Origin: Pelagihabitans pacificus
GTDB taxonomy: Bacteria > Bacteroidota > Bacteroidia > Flavobacteriales > Flavobacteriaceae
Assembly (NCBI RefSeq): GCF_009371985.2
Contig: NZ_VIKU02000001.1
Span: 62,001-126,000 of the forward strand
Direction of reading: 5' to 3'
Length of the DNA stretch: 64,000 nt
The notes under the pieces were generated by a model. The model saw nothing but the letters and a program-made list of their open reading frames with translations, did no database searches and had not been told where the DNA came from. Below, in pieces: positions 58,490-64,000 of this stretch. Each line of letters opens with the position of its first letter. The first letter of the stretch is position 1. Position numbers and translations under genes: made by a program.

Positions 58490-59178
58490 AAGGCTTCAGT
58501 CAATTGGTTATCGACTATTTTTCCGCCTTTCAAACGTAAAATGCGCTGGGTTCTTTTGGCCAAGTCCAGGTCATGGGTCACAATGACCAAGGTAGTACCG
58601 GCCTCCTCGTTCAACTCAAAAAGTAGCTGTATAACTTTCTCACCCGTTTCCTCGTCGAGATTACCGGTAGGCTCATCGGCAAAGAGAATCGATGGTCGGT
58701 TCGAAAAAGCACGGGCCAGCGCCACCCGCTGTTGCTCCCCACCGGACAACTGGGAGGGATAATGATGAAGCCGATCTGCCAAACCTACTTTTTCCAGTAG
58801 GTCCGTCCCGATAGCACCTACTTTTTTCACTCCTTGCAACTCTAAGGGTACGACCACATTTTCCAAAGCGGTCAAGGTGGGCAACAGTTGAAAATTTTGA
58901 AAAATAAAACCTACGTTCCGGTTTCGCAAGGCGGCCCTTTGGTCTTCATTCAACGAATTGATTTCCGTTCCACATAGCGTTACCGTCCCCGAATCGGGTT
59001 GGTCGAGTCCCGCACAGAGGCCCAACAAAGTGGTCTTACCACTACCGGACGGCCCCACGATTGAAAAGGTATCCCCTTCTTCGATATCAAAGGAAATATC
59101 GTCCAAGACCGTCAAATTTTTGGAACCACTGGTATAGGTCTTCCCAAGCTTCTCAACGTTTAATATCTTTGTTGCCAT
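58486..59178 (-). CDS. ABC transporter ATPase, LolD/YbbA-like
   Basis: A 230-residue ABC ATPase with Walker A GPSGSGKTT, signature LSGGEQQRVALARAF and Walker B FADEPTGNLD. GNLD and the sequence NVVVPLELQGVK point to the LolD/MacB/YbbA family that partners FtsX-type permeases. The ATG at 59178 is chosen over that at 59187. It is upstream of and overlaps the permease by 4 bp, and is divergent from the TesA-like gene. The three-gene arrangement is preserved from E. coli (ybbA, ybbP, tesA). Confidence 0.92.
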   Translation of the reverse strand: MATKILNVEKLGKTYTSGSKNLTVLDDISFDIEEGDTFSIVGPSGSGKTTLLGLCAGLDQPDSGTVTLCGTEINSLNEDQRAALRNRNVGFIFQNFQLLPTLTALENVVVPLELQGVKKVGAIGTDLLEKVGLADRLHHYPSQLSGGEQQRVALARAFSNRPSILFADEPTGNLDEETGEKVIQLLFELNEEAGTTLVIVTHDLDLAKRTQRILRLKGGKIVDNQLTEAL

Positions 59179-59195
59179 AGTACCCAAAATTGTTT

Positions 59196-59216
59196 TTTTT
59201 CCAAAAGTTGGAAAAA
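59196..59216. promoter_or_regulatory. Perfect 21-bp palindrome in the divergent esterase/ABC promoter region
   Basis: TTTTTCCAA-AAG-TTGGAAAAA, two 9-bp arms with a 3-nt centre, between the divergent start codons at 59178 and 59252. A terminator is improbable here, so it is a good candidate operator for both directions. Confidence 0.5.
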
Positions 59217-59251
59217 TAAGAAAATGATTTCGATTTTAACATCCAATACCC

Positions 59252-59944
59252 ATGCAGACCTTCTTAAAGTTTCGTTATTTTTTAGTATTGCTTCTATGCA
59301 GCGCTTGTGGTGAAAGCCCTAATAAACAAGCGGAACCACAGACGAGCCCATCGGTCGAGACCCAAACGGAAACTACGACCGACAACGCTGACAAGGTAAT
59401 CCTATTCTTTGGCAACAGTCTTACGGCGGGCTATGGTCTCGATACCGAAGAATCGTTTCCGGCCTTGATACAAGACCGATTGGATTCCTTAGGGTTGGAG
59501 TATACGGCGATTAATTCCGGACTCAGCGGGGAAACCACCACCGGTGGATTGAACCGGTTACAGTGGGTGCTGAATCAAAAAGTAGATGTTTTTGTGCTGG
59601 AACTGGGCGCCAATGATGGCCTTCGGGGAATTCCTTTAAAGGAAACCCGTAGTAACCTACAGGCAATCATTGATCGTGTGAAGGAGAAAAATCCTGAAAC
59701 AAAAATTGTGTTGGCGGGAATGCAAATTCCCCCCAATATGGGTCAGGAATATACGAAGGAGTTCCGTACCATCTTCCCCGAGCTGGCAGAAAAGAACGGG
59801 TTACAACTGATTCCCTTCTTATTGGATGGGGTTGCCGGTAGACCGGAATTGAATTTGCCCGACGGCATCCACCCTACCGCAGAGGGTCAAAAAAAAGTGA
59901 TGGAAAACGTATGGGCGGTATTAGGGGAGATACTAAAAAAGTAA
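59252..59944 (+). CDS. tesA: SGNH/GDSL esterase lipoprotein (TesA-like)
   Basis: A 230-residue hydrolase with lipobox LLCSACGES (Cys19). Block I is GNSLTAGYG, with Ser56 as nucleophile; block III GAND and the Asp-His pair in LPDGIHPTAEGQ complete the SGNH set. It resembles multifunctional lysophospholipase L1/arylesterase TesA. Divergent from the ybbA/ybbP-like genes as in E. coli. Its lipid anchor would put it on the envelope with the FtsX-type transporter. Confidence 0.9.
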   Translation: MQTFLKFRYFLVLLLCSACGESPNKQAEPQTSPSVETQTETTTDNADKVILFFGNSLTAGYGLDTEESFPALIQDRLDSLGLEYTAINSGLSGETTTGGLNRLQWVLNQKVDVFVLELGANDGLRGIPLKETRSNLQAIIDRVKEKNPETKIVLAGMQIPPNMGQEYTKEFRTIFPELAEKNGLQLIPFLLDGVAGRPELNLPDGIHPTAEGQKKVMENVWAVLGEILKK

Positions 59945-59957
59945 TACTATCGAGTGA

Positions 59958-60200
59958 TTAGGCCATTTTAGCACGGTCTCTCTTGGTCTTGAATGAAAGT
60001 GCCTTTTTCACCAAGGTATTTCTTCTTTTATACAAACGTGCTACTTCGGTCGTTTTTTCAAAAGTCATTTTCTGCTCCACAACGATATCGGTTACGATAC
60101 CCATTTCAACAGCAGCTACTTTTACTTCTTGAGTGGTTTCCTTGGCCTGTGCGGCGACTCCGATGAAAAGAACTAAGATGAAGGTTGCGATGGTTTTCAT
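59958..60200 (-). CDS. Small secreted protein with a conserved basic C-terminus (family member 2)
   Basis: An 80-residue secreted protein (signal peptide MKTIATFILVLFIGVAAQA). The C-terminal block, EVARLYKRRNTLVKKALSF then KTKRDRAKMA, is very close to that of member 1 (SVARLYRRENTRVLKALSF), and the middle contains VAAVEMGIVTD like VDVIEMGLVLD there. It ends 13 bp from the esterase stop, on the opposite strand. Shares the upstream element at 60274-60330 with member 1. Confidence 0.7.
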   Translation of the reverse strand: MKTIATFILVLFIGVAAQAKETTQEVKVAAVEMGIVTDIVVEQKMTFEKTTEVARLYKRRNTLVKKALSFKTKRDRAKMA

Positions 60201-60273
60201 GACTTGTGTTTTGTTATAATAATAACTCCCGCGAGTGTACCTTGGGGGGTGGCAAATCGTTCAAAAACCCCTA

Positions 60274-60330
60274 ATTTTCGGTAAATGACAAAAGTTCGGA
60301 TGAAGTGTTAAAAAGGCTCGATAAACGGAT
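60274..60330 (-). promoter_or_regulatory. Conserved 57-bp upstream element, copy B
   Basis: Second copy of the element described at 44234-44290, beginning 73 nt upstream of the member-2 ATG. The core TTTTCGGTAAATGACAAAAG is followed by TTCGGATGAAGTGT and later CTCGATAAACGGAT. Confidence 0.65.
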
Positions 60331-60342
60331 TTGTTCCTTTTT

Positions 60343-60370
60343 ACCACTTATCGGTCGAAGTGGTTTTTTA
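60343..60370. terminator. Hairpin with a T-run upstream of the alkene reductase
   Basis: ACCACTT, an 8-nt loop, and AAGTGGT followed by TTTTTATC. It could end plus-strand transcription coming from the esterase direction, or be a leader hairpin. Confidence 0.5.
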
Positions 60371-60569
60371 TCGAGAAAATGTCGGTTGAATTTCTTCTTG
60401 AGTTTCCAAATGCGTCTTCATTTAATGCATTTGATGCAATGGAACCTACCTGTATTTTTTTTCTTTGGGAAGTGGTTGGAAAGTTCCAAACCTTAACTAT
60501 GATTTAAGAAAGAAGTTTGTAGTGCTTTCTTGCCGTTTACTATTTTTAAAATCTCTAAATAAAACCTCT

Positions 60570-61640
60570 ATGAAGCTATTTGAAAAGTACTCTCTGGGAT
60601 CAATTACCTTACAAAACAGAATGGTGATGGCCCCTATGACCCGATCAAGGGCCATTAACAATATCCCCAACGAATTAATGGCCACTTATTACGCCCAACG
60701 TGCCGGCGCGGGATTGATTATTACCGAAGGTACCTCGCCCTCTCCAAACGGACTTGGCTATGCCAGGATTCCCGGGGTTTACAACGACCTGCAAGTGGAA
60801 GGCTGGAAGAAGGTCACCAGTGCCGTACACGATAAGGGTGGAAAAATATTTCTTCAGATTATGCATACGGGAAGGGTGTCCCACCCGGACAATATGCCGC
60901 AAGGCAGTACAGTTTTGGCTCCCTCGGCCGTTATTTTGGAAGACCAAATGTATACCGACCAACATGGGATGCAACCCTACCCAGAACCTAAGGCAATGGA
61001 CGGGAAAGACATCGCAATGGCAATCGAGGAATACGTGCAAGCGGCACGAAATGCCATCAAGGCAGGTTTCGACGGTGTAGAAATTCATGCCGCAAACGGT
61101 TATTTGATCGATCAATTCTTGAATCCGATTACCAACAAACGAACCGATGAATACGGGGGAAGTATCGAAAATCGAAATCGTTTTGCCATTGAAGTGGCTA
61201 CCGGCATTGCCCAAGCCATAGGTGCCGATAAAACGGGAATCCGAATATCTCCTTACGGCGCTTTTAATGGCTTGGGGGAATTTGAGGGCGTTAACGACTC
61301 CTTTATCAGTTTGGCGACCGCCTTGGATGATTTGGGATTGGTATATCTACATTTGGTAGACCATTCCTCGATGGGGGCGCCGGAAGTGCCCGACTCCATC
61401 AAAAACGGACTCAGAAAAGCCTTTTCGAGAACATTTATTCTCAGTGGGGGTTATGATCAGGAACGTGCGGAACAAGATCTTAGCGCCGGTAAGGGGGATT
61501 TGGTCGCCTTTGGCAGACCGTTTATCGCTAATCCCGATTTACCTGAACGGTTGAAGGAAGATTTGCCGCTCCAAGAACCAAATCAAGATACTTTCTATAC
61601 GGCCGATGCCGAGGGTTATACGGATTATGACTACGCATAG
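60570..61640 (+). CDS. Old-yellow-enzyme family alkene reductase
   Basis: A 356-residue TIM-barrel flavoprotein related to NemA and OYE: N-terminus KYSLGSITLQNRMVMAPMTRSRA, the barrel motif FDGVEIHAANGYLIDQFLNP and the TDEYGGSIENRNRF pattern are all characteristic. These enzymes reduce activated carbon-carbon double bonds and detoxify electrophiles with NAD(P)H. The ATG at 60570 is supported by the family N-terminus. It is monocistronic, transcribed away from the small secreted protein. Confidence 0.92.
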   Translation: MKLFEKYSLGSITLQNRMVMAPMTRSRAINNIPNELMATYYAQRAGAGLIITEGTSPSPNGLGYARIPGVYNDLQVEGWKKVTSAVHDKGGKIFLQIMHTGRVSHPDNMPQGSTVLAPSAVILEDQMYTDQHGMQPYPEPKAMDGKDIAMAIEEYVQAARNAIKAGFDGVEIHAANGYLIDQFLNPITNKRTDEYGGSIENRNRFAIEVATGIAQAIGADKTGIRISPYGAFNGLGEFEGVNDSFISLATALDDLGLVYLHLVDHSSMGAPEVPDSIKNGLRKAFSRTFILSGGYDQERAEQDLSAGKGDLVAFGRPFIANPDLPERLKEDLPLQEPNQDTFYTADAEGYTDYDYA

Positions 61641-61723
61641 GTTCGGAGCTATGTAGGAGGTACATGCCTTTTTTACTGGGAAGATGTTGGGAAGTGCTAT
61701 CCGTAAAGAAGCAAGAAAGCGTG

Positions 61724-61957
61724 TTAGGCAAGTTTTTTATTTCTTTTTGTCTCGAAGAGCAATGCCTTTTTAACCCTTCTCCCCTTGGTACGGTAGACAT
61801 AGGTCCACAGGTCGGTAGCATCGATTAAGGGCTTCAACGTGTCCATTGTGAAAACGGACATTTCTGGTACCCCGGGGTTCTTAGGTTTCCCGGCGTCCTG
61901 TCCGAAGCTTGTAAAGATAGCTGCCGAACTAAATAGGATAACGGTTAAGAATTTCAT
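61724..61957 (-). CDS. Small secreted protein with a conserved basic C-terminus (family member 3)
   Basis: A 77-residue secreted protein (signal peptide ending SFGQD). It is more diverged: the C-terminal block reads LWTYVYRTKGRRVKKALLF then ETKRNKKLA, and the middle segment VPEMSVFTMDT. RVKKAL-F-TKRN is still aligned with members 1 and 2. It lies between the OYE reductase and an M23 peptidase. Its upstream region has only a weak version of the 57-bp element (ATTCGGTAAA around 62015, then GATAAAATG). Confidence 0.6.
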   Translation of the reverse strand: MKFLTVILFSSAAIFTSFGQDAGKPKNPGVPEMSVFTMDTLKPLIDATDLWTYVYRTKGRRVKKALLFETKRNKKLA

Positions 61958-62149
61958 CGATTTTAGTTTAGGTTTGGTCTCTTAATGGAACGGGGCGCAA
62001 ATCTTTTGAAGGACTGGATATTCGGTAAAAGGAGCAATCTCCTCGATAAAATGCATTTCCATCGATGAATAACTTCATTTTGTAGGAAAAAATATTATGT
62101 TGTAGGAACAGTTCGTCGACAAAATCAATCCTTTTATCGATATGTACAG

Positions 62150-62824
62150 CTAAAAACCCAGTAGCAGGTTGGGATTTGGACAGTTTTTCGAATAAAATTC
62201 CAAGTCCTCGGCGCTGCAAACACCGGGATAGTCGCCTTTTTTTCCTTCCATATCCAAGATGAGCTGAAAATGCAAATGGGGCGCATAGTCGACGTTAATA
62301 TCTGGAGTGCCCAGGGTAGCAAGCAACTCCCCTGCCCTAAAAGCTTTTCTTTTTTGTAGACCGTATAGGGATTCTAAGGAAAGATGTCCGTACAGGCTGT
62401 AGAAGGTCACTTTCCCCAACCGATGTTCCAAAATGATGGTTGGGCCATAATCCCCACTAGTAGCGTTATTTTGAAAACTATGAATTTTTCCTGCGACCGG
62501 CACGAGCACTTTTGTGCCTGCTTCCGCCCAGAAATCAATACCTAAATGAATATTCCGAGGGCTTCCTTTCGAAAAACCGATCTTGTCGTTATACAAATTA
62601 CGCTTTTCAAGATATCCCCCATAGGCGACGGTAGCATTATTTCTGGTGAGAATCCTATCAATATATTCCTGACATTCAATAGGATCGGTACTATCGATGG
62701 TCTTCAAATCGGGATTGGTCGTTGATAGGTCCAAAGGGGTATAATCGGACAGTGGAATGGCCAAATCCAATGGGGGAATTGGCTTGTCCGAAACGGATCG
62801 TAACAGTTCGGCGATGTTTTTCAC
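62150..62824 (-). CDS. M23 family metallopeptidase
   Basis: A 225-residue peptidase domain protein with HLGIDFWAEAGT (His and Asp zinc ligands) and APHLHFQL (catalytic His); the FYSLYGHLSLESL region fits LytM-like endopeptidases. It has no signal peptide from the chosen start (GTG at 62824, MKNIAELLRSVS), which suits an enzyme that acts in the cytosol or is released. If translation instead began at the ATG at 62899 the first 25 residues would be hydrophobic; that could be a membrane anchor. Confidence 0.82.
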   Translation of the reverse strand: MKNIAELLRSVSDKPIPPLDLAIPLSDYTPLDLSTTNPDLKTIDSTDPIECQEYIDRILTRNNATVAYGGYLEKRNLYNDKIGFSKGSPRNIHLGIDFWAEAGTKVLVPVAGKIHSFQNNATSGDYGPTIILEHRLGKVTFYSLYGHLSLESLYGLQKRKAFRAGELLATLGTPDINVDYAPHLHFQLILDMEGKKGDYPGVCSAEDLEFYSKNCPNPNLLLGF

Positions 62825-63039
62825 ATTTGTAAAACTAGGGATATCTAGTGCAAGTATAAAAGTAAATTCAAAACCAAATGTTAAATACAAATACAACAAA
62901 ATGGAGTTTAGAGGCCATCATCCTACTGTTCACTGAGTACCTATAACTGACTACGACCAAGTTTCCCTTTAACATTTTTTAACCCTCATTGCCGTAAGTA
63001 GTTTGTAACTTGGGCTACAAAGCTGAAAAAGAAAATTAT

Positions 63040-63738
63040 ATGAAGACTTTCAAAACCGTTTTGATAGCGTCTCTGACGTTCATTGCCACCAGTTGCCAAT
63101 CCCACGATAAGGAGAATAAAAAGGCGGATATCGCCGAGGTCGAAACTGCTGCCACCCCAAACACCGAAAAAATGTCCCCCCAGGACTTGAGTAAATACGA
63201 AACCGCTTATTTCGCCAGTGGTTGTTTTTGGTGTGTCGAAGCCATTTTCGAAAGCGTCAAAGGTGTTCAGGAAGTTGTTTCCGGATATGCCGGGGGCACT
63301 GAGGAAAATCCTACCTATGAGCAGGTTGCCAGGGGGCAAACGAGCCATGCCGAGGCCGTAAAGGTCTATTACGACCCTGAAGTGATTTCCTTTACCGCTT
63401 TGGTACAAGTGTTTTTTGGATCGCACGACCCGACCACCTTAAACCGTCAAGGGCCCGATCGCGGACCACAGTATCGCTCAGTGGCCTTTTACAAGAACGA
63501 GGAGGAAAAGAAGATCATCATGGCCTATATGCAAGCGTTGAAAGACCAGAATGTATATGGTGGGGAGCCTATTACCACAGAAGTGACCCCCTTCACAAAA
63601 TTCTACGATGCGGAGGAATACCATCAAGATTACGAAAAGAAGCATCCGAACAATTCCTATATTACCAATGTATCGATTCCAAGGCTCAATCGATTTAAGA
63701 AAAATTTCCCAGAGTACTTGAAGGAAGAAGCCCACTGA
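63040..63738 (+). CDS. msrA: Peptide methionine sulfoxide reductase MsrA, lipoprotein
   Basis: A 232-residue MsrA that repairs S-sulfoxides of methionine. Signal peptide with lipobox IATSC (Cys19), then a conserved domain with the catalytic GCFWCVEAIF (GCFWC at 61-65), GYAGG and the C-terminal EYHQDYEKKHP. The lipoprotein form protects periplasmic or outer-membrane proteins against oxidants. No MsrB gene is visible in the window. The ATG at 63040 is preferred over 63010. Confidence 0.94.
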   Translation: MKTFKTVLIASLTFIATSCQSHDKENKKADIAEVETAATPNTEKMSPQDLSKYETAYFASGCFWCVEAIFESVKGVQEVVSGYAGGTEENPTYEQVARGQTSHAEAVKVYYDPEVISFTALVQVFFGSHDPTTLNRQGPDRGPQYRSVAFYKNEEEKKIIMAYMQALKDQNVYGGEPITTEVTPFTKFYDAEEYHQDYEKKHPNNSYITNVSIPRLNRFKKNFPEYLKEEAH

Positions 63739-63762
63739 TTGGATAATGACCTCGAATCAAGC

Positions 63763-63788
63763 AAAAGCGACCTTTACCGGTCGCTTTT
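63763..63788 (+). terminator. Terminator after msrA
   Basis: AAAAGCGACC, a 6-nt loop and GGTCGCTTTT followed by further T, 25 bp after the msrA stop. Confidence 0.88.
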
Positions 63789-63837
63789 TTATTTATCGAT
63801 ATTACAAGCTATCTTTAAAAGCTTAAAACAACTACCA

Positions 63838-64000
63838 ATGAAACCGCTACCTCGATTTTTATGGCTTATATGTCTTGCAGTAACAATCCTCGCATGTGAA
63901 GAAACCCCGAAAGACGATACCCCCTGGATTGCCTTGTTCGATGGGGAAACCCTGACGGGATGGACCCAAAAAGGAGGCGAGGCCAAGTATGGGGTGCGCG
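63838..64000 (+). CDS. DUF1080 (3-keto-disaccharide hydrolase-like) lipoprotein, 3'-truncated
   Basis: The first 54 codons are visible. The signal peptide ends with lipobox VTILAC, followed by a polar linker and then the start of a domain: WIALFDGETLTGWTQKGGEAKYGV. The motif LFDGxxLxGW is the beginning of DUF1080 concanavalin-like domains found in glycoside-acting lipoproteins of Bacteroidota. The rest lies beyond the window. Confidence 0.75.
   Translation, partial: MKPLPRFLWLICLAVTILACEETPKDDTPWIALFDGETLTGWTQKGGEAKYGVR

Noticed and set aside
60675-61214. A 179-residue minus-strand frame over the alkene reductase
   Set aside because: Antisense to a well-identified gene and with no recognisable product.
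61958-62149. A third copy of the 57-bp upstream element before small secreted protein 3
   Set aside because: Only the TTCGGTAAA and GATAAAATG parts agree, with 2 nt different spacing; too weak to call a copy.

Overview
This window carries the gene complement and style of a marine member of the Bacteroidota, most probably a Flavobacteriaceae of the Maribacter/Zobellia/Arenibacter type (family-level placement is firm from many proteins, genus is a guess). Signs are a flexirubin-free carotenoid cluster with CruF, mitochondrial-type aconitase, a long SecA without the C-terminal zinc motif, a RecQ without zinc cysteines, START-like and DUF4105 proteins, LytTR signalling, many lipoproteins, a sulfatase remnant and a TAnnTTTG-type promoter. 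I see no rRNA, tRNA, CRISPR array, prophage or insertion sequence.

Layout. 1-3621: end of a carotenoid cluster (crtD-like desaturase, cruF) converging on an operon of two TlpA-type thioredoxins and a crtA-like monooxygenase. 3688-10198: aconitase, then a minus-strand operon with two periplasmic peptidyl-prolyl isomerases, a MoxR ATPase and a methyltransferase. 10329-17046: plus-strand genes for a beta-lactamase-fold lipoprotein, START-like protein, RluF, a broken sulfatase, an AraC-type regulator with a membrane domain, an M23 peptidase and a carboxypeptidase-regulatory-like protein. 17510-25578: recQ, the kdsD-tatC-lptB envelope operon, DUF4198, pssA, DUF4105. 25631-32861: ABC-F ATPase, a methyltransferase relative lacking its SAM core, a tiny membrane protein, cobalamin adenosyltransferase, DUF2795, secA. 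33070-43446: Gfo/Idh oxidoreductase, two tandem paralogous histidine kinases, M14 peptidase, methyltransferase, amidohydrolase, DUF4386. 43676-50379: small secreted protein, katG, M48 protease, DUF819 transporter. 50391-51421: a DUF559 nuclease gene set between copies of a 97-bp repeat. 51431-64000: DEAD-box helicase, serine hydrolase, LytS/LytTR two-component pair, YbbAP-like ABC exporter divergent from a TesA-like esterase, an old-yellow-enzyme reductase, two more small secreted proteins, an M23 peptidase, msrA and the start of a DUF1080 lipoprotein.

The most unusual signals are (i) three small secreted proteins (43905-44159, 59958-60200, 61724-61957) that share a basic C-terminal motif ending in KMA or KLA, two of which have a nearly identical 57-bp element at the same distance upstream; and (ii) the DUF559 nuclease and its flanking repeat family, which looks like a small nuclease-repeat unit of its own. 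Smaller oddities are a TlpA protein lacking the first active-site cysteine, the zinc-less RecQ, a DEVD helicase, and a duplicated pair of orphan histidine kinases.
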